In this document: in pieces, positions 9,897-19,325 of the stretch | Layout: each line of letters opens with the position of its first letter | How positions within the stretch are numbered: the first letter of the stretch is position 1 | NCBI GenBank assembly: GCA_032988165.1 | Contig: JANTQF010000500.1 | Coordinates: 1 to 19,850, forward strand | Length of the DNA: 19,850 nt | Direction of reading: 5' to 3' | DNA from: Emmonsiellopsis sp. PD_33 | Taxonomy: Eukaryota; Ascomycota; Eurotiomycetes; Onygenales; Ajellomycetaceae | Notes under the pieces: generated by a model | What the model saw: only the letters and a program-made list of their open reading frames with translations | Told to the model about the DNA's origin: nothing | The model's database searches: none | Translations under genes and position numbers: made by a program

Positions 9897-10140
9897 CTAC
9901 AGTGATTTTACAACAGGACTACAGCGGGAGGGGAGCATATTGGTCATGGCATGTGAGGTATGTATGGCAAAAAAGGGTCCAGTACTCCTAGTAAGTACAA
10001 TCTCCGCAGTCCTGTGAGGATTATTATTAATAGATGATCAATGCAGAGGTTGACGCATTACAATTGTCTTACCAGACACTAAAGGCCGCGCCCGCTTTAT
10101 CAAGCTCGTCAACCTTCGTGTGCCTCTGCTCGTCCAGGAA
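9897..10140 (-). pseudogene. Possible spliced coding remnant with a good intron
   Basis: On the minus strand an open segment (10140-10073) reads FLDEQRHTKVDEL then DKAGAAFSV and meets a GTAAGA donor. The putative intron 10072-10012 (61 nt) has a CTATTAATAA branch-like site and ends CCTCACAG. The frame then continues 37 more residues to a TAG at 9897. A TGA stands just upstream of the first segment, so no complete gene can be built. Either a 5' exon is missed, or this is the 3' end of a decayed gene. No homologue is recognised. Confidence 0.22.
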
Positions 10141-10991
10141 TCATGCAAGAAAATCGCAGGAAGCAATGGAAGGTCACTGAAGAGAGAGTCTAATGGCCAG
10201 TATACTAAGTATCCGAGATTATATTACAGCCACAGCTTCGATTGAACCGGTATGTCATCATGGGGCTGGGGCGGTGATGGGGAGACGTGCAGCAACAACC
10301 GGTCTTGGATACAAGAGAGCTTAGTATCCTGAGTGGGAAATCTGGGCATCTTACCATCATCCAAGACATCACTCTATATCGACCCGGAGAAACCGGTGAA
10401 AGGACATAGTTTACTCAAATTGATGTCAACACTTGCAACGGATTTTTCATGGTCAGGCAGAATCCGAACTCAGTTCGCGAACTTGAAAGAAGAAGAGTTC
10501 ATCGTCGACTTCTCACACTTACATACATCTAGGTCCACCCTACCAAGGCCGTGCGATCCCAGCACACGATCCCAGAGCAGGCGTTATCTGCTACCCCCAT
10601 GTATCTTCCAGGGTCTAAGCTTACTGTCGATACAAATAGAAAAGGGGCAGATAAGTTAGAGTTTTTTAAAGTTAACTGGGACCTGGAACACTCAAACACT
10701 ATCCCGATCCCGAGCCACACAAGCTTGTGTTTATTTCCCCTGTCTAACTACATCCAGTACCAGGGGAGCCGCCATCATGTTAACTCTATCAAACTACCGG
10801 CTTCCCCGGCTGAGTATGACGACAATCATTTATCGATACCTGACTTGGTCATCTTTCTTCTCTCACATTCATCTCCGGCTTTCTTCTCTCACAGGCATCT
10901 CATATTGGTCGTCTCAGTCATCTCCAGCTTGTTGAACAGCTAGCTATTCCCATCCAGCCACTACTGAATATCAGCACTACTGCTTATCAGG

Positions 10992-12152
10992 ATGGAGCAA
11001 GAATCAACCTCTCATCTGAGCAGTTCTTCCGCCAGGGACGAAGAAATAGCACAATCCCGCGAACAAGAAGTTCATCCACCAGCTCCCGCAGCATCTTTCC
11101 ACACACTCCCCAACGAGCTAGTGTACCATGTCTTCTCAATGCTTCCCCCTGCCGCGGCCGCCGCCCTAGGCCTAACCTGCAAACCCATGTGGGCCCTACT
11201 TAACAGCCAGCATACTCTCAAACAGCTCCTCACATCCCGCGCAGAGCGCCTCGCCTTCCTCAGCCTAATAGAGCACCAGTTCCCCAACCGCCTCCTCTGC
11301 CATTTCTGCCGCCACTTCCATCTCCGCCCCTCCAAACGGCCTGCCCCCTCCCGCCCAAAGATCCACCAACCAACACCCTGCGACCGGCTCGCCGGCCACA
11401 TCTGCCACTTCCAATCCCAACTGCGCATCCCGTTCGCAAACGCGCAAGAAGTCATGAACGCCCACCGCTTCGGTCCGGCCCACGGCCTCGCCGCATCCAC
11501 CCTAACCCACACAGTCCGCATCAAACGCATCCACCCCACGATCTTCCGCCGCACCGCGGCCATCGCTAATGGCGACCTCCTCCTCATGACCGACGCCATC
11601 AGCACCCGATCCACAACCGCCTTTATCGGCTGGGGACACATGGCGGGACACATGGACTCCATAGGCGTAAACACCATATTACGCATACTCACGGCCTCCT
11701 TCATCTCCCCGGCGGCGCCGGATCTGGTATTGCTCCGCTGCCCGACATGCGGGTGTGAAGCGCGCGGGGCCGTCAAGAAAAGTATAGTTACGGAAGCGGA
11801 AACGAAAAAATACGAGATGGAGATCCGCGCGACATCGTGGTGTAATCTTGGCCCGTGCAGGACACCGCATGATCCCAGGTGGGAGCGGGCGGTTTATTGT
11901 CCGGAGCGGTGTCGGGGGGCAGTGATGATCGGGGCGGAGGCTGAGTTGAAGTATGTTGGGTTTTTTGATGATAGGTCGCCCGCCAGGTTTTGGGAGGAAA
12001 CTGGGCGGAGCGGTGGCGGACGGAATGATCAGTTGGAGGTTAGGGCGGGGCCGGAGGCGGTTCCACGAGGTGATGGGGAAGAGTTTGGGCAGGGGGATGC
12101 CGGGGGGGGTGTATATACATATATATATCCCTGGTCTTTGTTCACGTGTTGA
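10992..12152 (+). CDS. F-box domain protein with cysteine pairs
   Basis: Likely substrate-recognition subunit of an SCF ubiquitin ligase. A single exon of 386 codons starts at an ATG with A at -3. The F-box is at about 38-75 (LPNELVYHVFSML...LGLTCKPMWALL), after a Ser/Glu-rich disordered N-terminus. CHFC (103-106), RCPTCGC (249-255) and four more cysteines at 284, 289, 303 and 307 could bind metal or form a small zinc-stabilised fold. Coding GC at third positions is high up to about codon 345. The last 37 residues (VRAGPEAVPRGDGEEFGQG...) are Gly-rich and low in information, while the +1 frame there reads RRRFHEVMGKSLGRGMPG. A frameshift or sequencing slip in the GGGG run near 12047-12050 is therefore possible. 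The F-box itself is clear; the target is unknown. Confidence 0.82.
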   Translation: MEQESTSHLSSSSARDEEIAQSREQEVHPPAPAASFHTLPNELVYHVFSMLPPAAAAALGLTCKPMWALLNSQHTLKQLLTSRAERLAFLSLIEHQFPNRLLCHFCRHFHLRPSKRPAPSRPKIHQPTPCDRLAGHICHFQSQLRIPFANAQEVMNAHRFGPAHGLAASTLTHTVRIKRIHPTIFRRTAAIANGDLLLMTDAISTRSTTAFIGWGHMAGHMDSIGVNTILRILTASFISPAAPDLVLLRCPTCGCEARGAVKKSIVTEAETKKYEMEIRATSWCNLGPCRTPHDPRWERAVYCPERCRGAVMIGAEAELKYVGFFDDRSPARFWEETGRSGGGRNDQLEVRAGPEAVPRGDGEEFGQGDAGGGVYTYIYPWSLFTC

Positions 12153-12844
12153 ATAATGTATTTATTCTAGATGGATATTTATCCTTTTTAAAGAAGAGAG
12201 TGAGGAGTAATCATGCTTTCATCTATTCTGTTAGTCGAGAATGCGATGTAGTTAGCTAAACTAATGAAGTAGCCATATCCATGGTGCCTGGCTATCTTTA
12301 AGCTGAAACTCTACTTTTCCATTCTTTTTATCCCTTTTCCTTTCTTTATTCGTTCGTAATGTAGCAGTCGGGTTTCTACGGATGGGAGATCCATTGCCAC
12401 CAAGAACAAAAGGGGGGTAGCAGGAAGGGATGTAGGCAGCAACCCCGGAAGGGTAGGTTATATATATATGTAACCATAAGATTGCCTCACATGATGATAC
12501 AAACCACGATTCGAATTTTCTCTTTGAGTTAACTCTCTGTATATAAGTTACCAGATAAAAGTTAACTGGAAAGTAATTAATCAGCCTCCTAACCATATCT
12601 CCATCTTTAACTGCGTACGTAAACCATCAGCACAGCCAGGAAGTAAAAGTACGAAGTAGGTAGTTTATCCTTCTCCAAAGCATCACCACCCAGCCCCAAG
12701 TCAAAACTCCAAGCTTTACTAAACCTCACCTCGAAATAGAATTCTATGATAATAAAAACACCATCTATAGATCCATCTCTAATACCTCCAGAGCACAGAG
12801 TTGCTAAATAATTATTCCGAACATCCCGAAAATCTCCGCCACAC

Positions 12845-12868
12845 CCCATTCCCATCCCCATCCCCATC
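12845..12868. repeat. Hexamer tandem repeat CCCATY, four copies
   Basis: One CCCATT followed by three CCCATC units in direct succession, in non-coding DNA. Confidence 0.85.
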
Positions 12869-13176
12869 GCCCCCAACCTTGGCCCTTGGCTGTTGGACGC
12901 GATAAGCTGACTGACTGACGGACCGAGCAGCGATGACTCAATACCCACCCACCACCCACGACAGCCACACCAAGCTTTGCCAGCTACGAAGTTGCGGAGT
13001 TGCGGAGTTACGGAGGAAGTGAATTTTATTACGCCATCGCATCGTTTGGCCAAGATAAATCGATTCCCTTGGCAAACGAAGCGATTTTCGGTGGCTGGTT
13101 CCTCGTCGTTGTTGGGTAGGCAGCCAATCTGATCCGGAGGAGAGGAGGAGGGGTGTTTTTGATGAGCTATTTATTG

Positions 13177-13194
13177 ATTTATTTATTTATTTAT
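13177..13194. repeat. ATTT tetranucleotide microsatellite
   Basis: Four exact ATTT units plus AT, inside an AT-rich patch that begins near 13169 and is followed by a G-rich run. Confidence 0.85.
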
Positions 13195-13625
13195 GGGGAG
13201 ATGGGGGAGATGGATGGGGGATGGGCGTGGGCTGTAGCTTTATCTCCTGTTAGAAGTAAAACTGTTTAGAGCGAACTTTTGCTTGAAGCTCTGCTGGTTA
13301 TTTGTACCGCGTCCATGGGTTATGATTTGGTTACTATTGGTGATAGCAATAGAGAGACTTTGGATGAAAGTCTGAAATAGAGACTGCTACACTGCTGAGC
13401 TGCTGAGCCAGGACAGGATGGGATCATGAGAATGGCAAGGCAGCAGCAAGTTAATGCCAAGAATATTAGAATAAATAATAGGCTGGGGACTGGGGGCCCG
13501 GGGGGTTACTGGATTTGCTTGTTCAGGTTGAATATGATTTAATGAGGGAGAGGATGTACAGAGTACTTTATCCTCTGTCTGTACTTTGTGAGAGTCTGTA
13601 GCAAGCTCATAAGTGGGGATGGGGC

Positions 13626-13640
13626 GATGATGATGATGAT
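13626..13640. repeat. GAT trinucleotide microsatellite, five copies
   Basis: Five exact GAT units in non-coding sequence. Confidence 0.85.
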
Positions 13641-14378
13641 AAAGATAATCGGCTGTGTTTTTGTCTTCATACTGTATGTACAGAGAGGCCTCTGGGAGGG
13701 ATGATTGTAGCATGTGAGGGGGGGGGAGGGGGAGGGATGGAGAAGACTCAGGATGAGAGTGGCTGGGAAGTTTTGCATGGTATGTGTCACTGATCAGCAG
13801 AATGGATTATGAATAATGGTTTGCAAGCATGCTTTTAAGAAAAAAAGGGAAGAATGAGATTTCCCGTATTCTCTTTCTCTTCTCTTTCCTGGGTGAACAG
13901 GGTTTACCTGACGAGACACGAGGATGAGTAATAAATGGCCGATGAGTGGCGGGCAGGAGCTGGGAATATCACCAGTAATTTGCGAATAGGCAGCCATGAA
14001 CCCTGGCTTGGAAAGATATAAGAGCGGCCGATATTCATCGCCTTCTCATCGTTGAACAGCTTAATAAGGCTGAGGCGAGAGATAATCCCCAACTACAGAG
14101 TATATAAAAATAGCCCATAGCATAACTCGAGGAAATATGCGCCCGGCGACAGATATTCCGGGCCGGGTTGGGTTGCAAGCCCTAACCACGCTAGCCCGCA
14201 TCCGGCCCATGTCTCCACAGCCAGGGCTGGCAGCCTGCCCAACTGGCTCCACTGCAGCCTCCGAGTCAGGAAGCCGCTAGGCCCGGAACGGCGAGGGTTT
14301 GGGTGGAGCTAGCCCGGTGATCGGCCAACCACAATGCCTGTCCAACGTGTTGGGGTGGGGACTTTGCAGTTTGGACGG

Positions 14379-14385
14379 CCAATCA
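14379..14385 (+). promoter_or_regulatory. CCAAT box (CCAATCA)
   Basis: CCAATCA inside GGCCAATCAGGGG is a good match to the site bound by the fungal CCAAT-binding Hap complex. It lies in a GC-rich section upstream of the pyrimidine-rich tract taken as the cyclin leader, so a role in cyclin transcription is possible. No other supporting signal was seen. Confidence 0.35.
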
Positions 14386-15401
14386 GGGGAGGGGAGGGAA
14401 GGGTGGGGGAAGGAAGGAGATAATTCGGTGAGGGTCTGACCCTCCTGAGTCCTGAAGAGGAAGGATGACTCCTCTCCTCCTTCTGGAGACTCCGGAGAAT
14501 CTCTCGCATCCATTTCTCCTTTTGTCCAGGCTGGAATCGATGACTCGATGCCTTCCCCCTTCATCTGTCTATTTCCTTGTTCTGTCTTGTCTCTCTGTTC
14601 TGTCTGTCCTGGCATTGTAAGACATACCTCGTCCGCCTGCTACTTATGAGAGACAGAGACATATCATGAAAACCGAGAATATCACCCATCGATCAGGCAT
14701 GAAATCAAGACTCGTAGACTGTAAAACAACCCTATTATCAGTATTATCAGTACCTATTTTTATGTGCCACTGGGCAGGTTAATCACTGCTGCCGCCCGCC
14801 GTCGAGAACATGCATGCGTTTGTGCTTGCTTATTACTATTACCCAACCGCCTTGTTTTTGGCCTTGGACTCCAACCTCCACCGCCAGCATCAACATCGCC
14901 CTCAACATCACCACCCTCACCACCATCCCCATCTCCCCTCCATCAACAACTGCCATCATGAACTGGTCTGTACTGCCCACCGCATGCGGCTTCTAGGGGT
15001 CTGCCTCTGCGACCGCTCTTTATCGTGAAGAGGGAGCCGACGTCTCTGCGCTCCTTAGTCGACTCTGCCCCAGGCCGCCCTCATTTCTCTATCTCCGTCT
15101 GTTCGACACCTTAAACATCAGCTTCATCTCCATCTGCCCCTCTGACTACGCTCTCTACTCAGTCTTTTCTATTTCGCCGCTTCTTCCCACCCTTTCCGCG
15201 TATCCGCCTTGGATCTCCCCTCCCCTTTGCCCCTGTGTGTTTACCCGCCCTGATCCCTTCTCTAAACCCCCCCCTTTTCGATGCTCGCAAACGCCCGCAC
15301 CTCCTGTTTCTTCAGCTGTCCTTGTTGCCTTTGTCTGTGTGGTTGAATATTCAAGCTGCGCGTGTTGATGTCGTTGTTGTTGTTGCCTCCGTCTCCACCA
15401 G

Positions 15402-15702
15402 GTATGTTCCCTCCAGACAACCAACCCGCCCTCCTCCAAGCCCCTGTTGCCTCTGTCTCTTGCTGCTGCTATTACTACACGGCACAAGGCGGCGGCCAGC
15501 TTGCTCATCCTCCTCTCCCTCCTCTGCCGTTGCGGGTTTTGCCTTTGCGACAAGCTCTGTGCCTGGCTGCCTCCGAGCCAAATACAGCGGGCCAAGCTTC
15601 GTGCGAACAAAGACTTATAATGGACGGATCTCAAGGCTGGTAACGCAAAGCATCTTTGAGAAGACCTTGCTGTTGAACTGACATCTTTGCTGCGAATGTT
15701 AG
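15402..15702 (+). other. Candidate 5' UTR intron 1 of the cyclin gene
   Basis: A strong CAG|GTATGT donor, a CTGAC branch site at 15678-15682 and a TTAG acceptor 21 nt after the branch A define a 301-nt intron. It contains three ATGs (15404, 15620, 15696), all removed by splicing. Other acceptors cannot be excluded, and there are no transcript data in hand. Confidence 0.45.
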
Positions 15703-15865
15703 GCTTTGCACACAGTCATACTCCCTCTCCAGCCTTTGAGCCTCGTATTCTTGCTCCCGCATTGGTCTCAGCACTCTTGTTTTGAAGTATACCCATCAGC
15801 CTAATAATTCCGTGGTTGCGATTTGAATCTGTTCCGCCCTATTTGTTCTTTTATTTCCCACACCG

Positions 15866-16125
15866 GTACGTAATGCCCTGTCCATAGTTTCGTTGTTGCG
15901 GGACGGCCCACTGGATTCGTGGTATTGGTATTTGCTGGTGGTGGCCGCTGTCTCGCCACATCGCCACTCGCTCGCCCGGGCTCAATGGTCGGAAAATCAC
16001 AGTCATCCCTCACAGTCATACTCCACGCCCCTTAAGATCCCCCGCTGCCCTCTGCCCTGCCTCCTCTTGTCTCCTCGCCATCCTCTCCGATCTCTAACAC
16101 AATGTATCTTCTATTGTCATTGTAG
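15866..16125 (+). other. Candidate 5' UTR intron 2 of the cyclin gene
   Basis: Donor G|GTACGT, branch CTAAC at 16094-16098 and acceptor TTGTAG with the branch A 28 nt upstream define a 260-nt intron. It holds three ATGs (15873, 15984 and 16101 regions). The flanking leader exons have none in 15703-15865 or 16126-16378. Confidence 0.5.
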
Positions 16126-16378
16126 CCGCTCCTCGCCTCCTCCGGCCACCGTCTCCTCCCTACCAGCCTCCCCCGAACAGCCCCAGCCTTCCGAATCCCA
16201 CCAGCCAGGCACCAGAGCCGCCCGTGTTCGCTCTTGTTCCTCCGCCTGCTTGCTACCTACGAGCAGCCCTTGGTGCTGAGCGCGTCGTGTCAGCCGCCTG
16301 GATAAGCGCAGCCCTTAGCTGGTGCTGCCTGCTTGATCCAACCACCAGCCTCGTTTGGCGCGTGTTGGAAGGGTGACC

Positions 16379-16477
16379 ATGTCCCCTGTGCTCTCATACT
16401 CCCCCGATCCGATCGCCGCCCCAGCAGATTCCAAGACTATATCACCTATTGCCTCCGCGATGACTGGTTTCGCCTAA
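16379..16477 (+). promoter_or_regulatory. Upstream ORF of 32 codons in the cyclin leader
   Basis: ATG in a good context (A at -3) opens a frame starting MSPVLSYSPDPIAAPADS and ending at TAA, with an in-frame second ATG four codons before the end (SAMTGFA). It is the only ATG frame between 16126 and the cyclin start. Ribosomes scanning the leader would meet it 550 nt before the main ORF, so it could limit cyclin translation. Whether it is translated or conserved is unknown. Confidence 0.4.
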
Positions 16478-17024
16478 GTCGATCGGGTGCCTTCGCCCCT
16501 GAAGAGTCACGTTGCCTGTGTTGGAGTGAGTGGACTTCCGCCACCTTGCTCAAATACATATCAACCTGCGCTCTCCGCTGCCTGGTACCTGCATACGCTT
16601 CTGTCGATCCAGATCTTATACTTTGACCTCCCTCCCTGTCTCATACTCTTGGAATTCTTCTCTGGTGGTGATCGGATCCTCGTCGACCGCCCATAATTGC
16701 TTACCCTCCCCCCTCCGCTACCTCGCCTCATAATACATATACCTACCTACCTGCATCCAACCTGGGTTCTGGCCTAGTTTAGAGAGGGCTTCCCGTCTCC
16801 TCTCGCAGTTCTCCAAGACGGGACTATCCTACTGCACTTCTACTCGGTTTTATCTCAACGGTCTATCCCCCCCAAACATATCCCGGTTTAAATCGCCCAT
16901 TACGGTCCCCGACATTTCGACCTTTCAGCTCCGGCCTGCCCACTGCTAGGTCCCGTTGGCGCAAACCGAAAACATATTTCAGACATAAGTGCGTGTGTAT
17001 TGCGGCCGTCGTGAATACCCGAAC

Positions 17025-19325
17025 ATGTCAGTAATGGACGTCGTGGGTTTGACCCTTCCAAACCCATGTCTTGAGAATGTCCCACAACTCCAACCTCATC
17101 CGTACGCCTCGTCAATCTCCTCATCGGCGTCTTCCTCCTCGTCCTCAGTCTTCTCCCTTGATTCTTCCCAGAGCTCGATTTCCTCGTCGACCGCTGGTCC
17201 CGACGTGATTTGGGAACAACCTGAAATTTCGAGCGACTCACAGACCGGAGGGAGATCTCTGAGCTTAAATGAATCAAGCTTCCACTGTTCACGATCTAGA
17301 CGAGGTTGTGCTGCTAAAGTCGCTGATGCTGCAGTTGCACCTGAACTGCGGCAGAATCCCCGACGTACCTACCGCAATGCCTCATCAACATCCTGCCCGC
17401 AGCCCCACCCATCGCTGGTCCGCCAGTGCGAGCGCAAACATACCTTTGTCGACAACCTTGTCGGTAAGTCTGATAAGCCCCCGTCGCTCTCATGTTCTTT
17501 ATATCTGATTTCGTATTCTGTTTTTGCTTTGGAAGACTCTGCTTCCCAGATCGTCGAAACCATCTGGCCATTGTCAGTCGTAGAGCACCCCCCAACCTCC
17601 AAAGGGGTTTTGCCTCTCCGGACATTTATTCAAGAAACGCTCAGACGGTCACGAACCAGCTATTCAACACTGCAGGTGGCATTGTACTATCTCATCATGA
17701 TCAAGGCTTTTGTGCCGAAGCATGATTTTACCATGGAGCAGCCCTCGGACCTGCCTTGCATGCGTGCTATGCAGTGCGGCAGGCGCATGTTCTTGTCTGC
17801 TCTCATTCTAGCTTCCAAGTATCTACAAGATCGAAACTACTCTGCACGGGCGTGGAGTAAGATTTCGGGTCTGAATACGGTTGAAATTAACCAGAACGAA
17901 CTGGCGTTCCTCGAGACCGTAGGGTGGAAACTTCACATTTCAGAGCCTGTTTTCCAGCGCTGGACTGACATCGTTCTGAAATATACGCCTAACGCAGGCG
18001 GCCCTTCCAATGGCGAAGGCCTGTGCTGGCGGGAGGTGATACCCCTACTTACTCCGGAGCTTGATACTATCGACCTCAACAATGACTCGTACCGGGGTGT
18101 CCCTGATCTCGTCATGTCGGGCACTAGTTCGGGCAGTCAGACCCCCATGTCGGATAAACTTCCGAGTTTATCACCACCGCCTAATGACCAGACGCCCAAG
18201 TGCCCGCGAAAGGCGTTTGCCACCTTTGAACCAGCGTCATACGCCGCAGTTCCTCCTCTCCCAACAATATACCCCCTGCCCACTCCACAGATGACACCCG
18301 AGTCGAGTGCCGTCAATACTCCTGCAGCGAGTGTTGGTGGATTTCCCGGCCGCAAACCCTCCATCTGTGCCGCCATGTCTCAGGCTCGGAGTATGTGCAC
18401 GCGGCGTACTACCTTTGAAACTCGTCCTACGAGCACTGATGATAAGGCTTTTCCATTATTGGAGTGCTATCGCCCCCCTCTGGTTCGTCGTTCGTCTCTT
18501 GCGCGCTCAGCATCATCTGCATCCTCTCCCGAGTCTATGGTGTCCGACGTGCCGTCCCTCACTTCGTCGCGGTCGTCGCGATCGTCTCGCTCTTCGTCAA
18601 TTTCGTCTGTCGCGTCGGGAGCCTGCGCGCCTACCCAACCTCGTCTGGCTATGCGCGCGACCCGTCGATGCGCACCACCAAGTTACTCCTACACTAAGAT
18701 ATCAGCGCATCCCGAGAGGAACCTGACGATTGTGCCACCAATCGATGAGGAGTACTCGGATGACTATGCGTCTCCACTGCCTTTATCTGCGGGATGCAAC
18801 GTTCCCGATCTGACTGGCTTTTCGATTGGGACCCCCGCGGATCTGGCGCATGAAGCGGCTCAAGGCCTCTGCGTGCTTTCGGGCGCCATGCCGCGTTCTT
18901 ACTATGCGAGCGCCACCCCCACTGCCACTAGTACCCCATCCCCAAGCCGCTCTAAGCGTAAGCGCGGCCATTCCAACGCCGACGAACCTAGCCTGCAGAA
19001 GAACGTGCGAGAGCTAATGACAATCGACAACTCGTATTCCGGAGTCCGACACATTGAGGATGATAGCATTGCCGTTGTCCCAGACAACCAAATTGCTGAC
19101 TCGTTTCTGATTCACTCGCAGCCCAAAGCCCCACAACCGCTCTCGCCTCGCTCACTTCGAGCCGCTACCCTGAGGTTGCCCATGCCCCTGGCGATGGCTA
19201 GGAGCTCGGGCAGCAGCATGAAGCGCAAGTGCTGTGCGAAGGAGGCGGCCAAGTATTTGTGGGCTATGGGAAATGCGCCTGAGGGTAGATCGTCGGGCAT
19301 GGGCACGCCGGAAATTGTGGAGTAA
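17025..19325 (+). CDS. Pho85-type (Pcl-like) cyclin with long disordered C-terminal region
   Basis: Predicted regulatory subunit of a Pho85-type cyclin-dependent kinase, in the Pcl5/Pcl1,2 group. Two exons, 17025-17463 and 17536-19325, encode 742 residues. The N-terminal 140 residues are Ser-rich (run at about 28-55). The cyclin box spans about 140-297: FVDNLVDSASQIVETIWPLS, then RTFIQETLRRSRTSYSTLQ, ALYYLIMIK and FLSALILASKYLQDRNYS. The other 440 residues look disordered, with many SP/TP sites, a second Ser/Arg-rich run at about 465-508 and a basic KRKR cluster at 620-623 that could be a nuclear signal. PEST-like composition suggests rapid turnover. The ATG at 17025 (A at -3) is preferred; MDVVG at 17034 is the alternative, and the open frame upstream begins with GTG. 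Family placement is firm; the exact Pcl subtype is not. Confidence 0.88.
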   Translation: MSVMDVVGLTLPNPCLENVPQLQPHPYASSISSSASSSSSSVFSLDSSQSSISSSTAGPDVIWEQPEISSDSQTGGRSLSLNESSFHCSRSRRGCAAKVADAAVAPELRQNPRRTYRNASSTSCPQPHPSLVRQCERKHTFVDNLVGKSDKPPSLSCSLYLISYSVFALEDSASQIVETIWPLSVVEHPPTSKGVLPLRTFIQETLRRSRTSYSTLQVALYYLIMIKAFVPKHDFTMEQPSDLPCMRAMQCGRRMFLSALILASKYLQDRNYSARAWSKISGLNTVEINQNELAFLETVGWKLHISEPVFQRWTDIVLKYTPNAGGPSNGEGLCWREVIPLLTPELDTIDLNNDSYRGVPDLVMSGTSSGSQTPMSDKLPSLSPPPNDQTPKCPRKAFATFEPASYAAVPPLPTIYPLPTPQMTPESSAVNTPAASVGGFPGRKPSICAAMSQARSMCTRRTTFETRPTSTDDKAFPLLECYRPPLVRRSSLARSASSASSPESMVSDVPSLTSSRSSRSSRSSSISSVASGACAPTQPRLAMRATRRCAPPSYSYTKISAHPERNLTIVPPIDEEYSDDYASPLPLSAGCNVPDLTGFSIGTPADLAHEAAQGLCVLSGAMPRSYYASATPTATSTPSPSRSKRKRGHSNADEPSLQKNVRELMTIDNSYSGVRHIEDDSIAVVPDNQIADSFLIHSQPKAPQPLSPRSLRAATLRLPMPLAMARSSGSSMKRKCCAKEAAKYLWAMGNAPEGRSSGMGTPEIVE
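17464..17535 (+). other. Coding intron of the cyclin gene, 72 nt, frame-neutral
   Basis: A GTAAGT donor and a pyrimidine-rich GGAAG acceptor remove exactly 24 codons and join GTC-G|AC to give FVDNLVDSASQIVE, which fits the cyclin family. The intron has no in-frame stop, so the unspliced frame stays open and the gene can be misread as intronless. Confidence 0.8.

Larger units (their letters stand above)
8162..10991. other. 2.8-kb divergent intergenic region with no intact gene
   Basis: This gap separates the leftward cysteine-rich gene from the rightward F-box gene and must hold both promoters. No frame of useful length starts with ATG and resembles a known protein. A 131-codon minus-strand ATG frame (8590-8195) ends 33 nt before the cysteine-rich gene's ATG and may just be leader sequence. 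Several minus-strand fragments look protein-like but are interrupted by stops or frame changes; the clearest are listed separately. Confidence 0.55.
12153..14760. other. Long intergenic region: F-box 3' side and distal cyclin upstream region
   Basis: 2.6 kb without a supportable gene. It contains simple repeats (12845-12868, 13177-13194, 13626-13640), G-rich runs around 13700-13735, a near-palindromic GGTTATATATATATGTAACC at about 12455-12474, and a GC-rich section at 14140-14390 with a CCAAT box. A 112-codon minus-strand ATG frame (14615-14277) is Pro/Ser/Glu-rich and looks like chance. A 148-codon minus frame (13053-12607) begins at a TTG. Confidence 0.5.
14761..17024 (+). other. Pyrimidine-rich probable promoter and long 5' leader of the cyclin gene
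   Basis: About 2.2 kb of strongly C/T-biased plus strand precedes the cyclin ATG. No protein family is visible in any frame. The bias, the ATG-poor 1.3 kb before the start codon and two good intron candidates make a long spliced 5' UTR the best reading. Early upstream ORFs include 15281-15346 (22 codons) and one beginning at 15368. The transcription start is unknown, so the promoter/leader border cannot be placed. A 14-base direct repeat CACAGTCATACTCC occurs at 15711-15724 and again at 16011-16024. Confidence 0.55.

Noticed and set aside
10551..10943. 130-codon plus-strand frame before the F-box gene
   Set aside because: Starts with GTG, has no recognisable features and reads like promoter sequence.
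11072..11776. 234-codon minus-strand frame inside the F-box gene
   Set aside because: Antisense shadow of the high-GC F-box coding region; Arg/Met-rich nonsense composition.
12607..13053. 148-codon minus-strand frame
   Set aside because: Begins at TTG, contains translated simple repeat (GMGMGMG) and no recognisable domain.
14277..14615. 112-codon minus-strand ATG frame
   Set aside because: Low-complexity Pro/Ser/Glu composition from a GC-rich promoter-like region; no domain and no splice context.
15155..15634. 159-codon minus-strand frame in the cyclin leader
   Set aside because: Arg/Gln-rich translation of the C/T-rich tract; an effect of base bias rather than a gene.
16989..17024. Upstream extension of the cyclin frame to 16989
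   Set aside because: The frame opens with GTG; the first ATG is at 17025 and has a good context.
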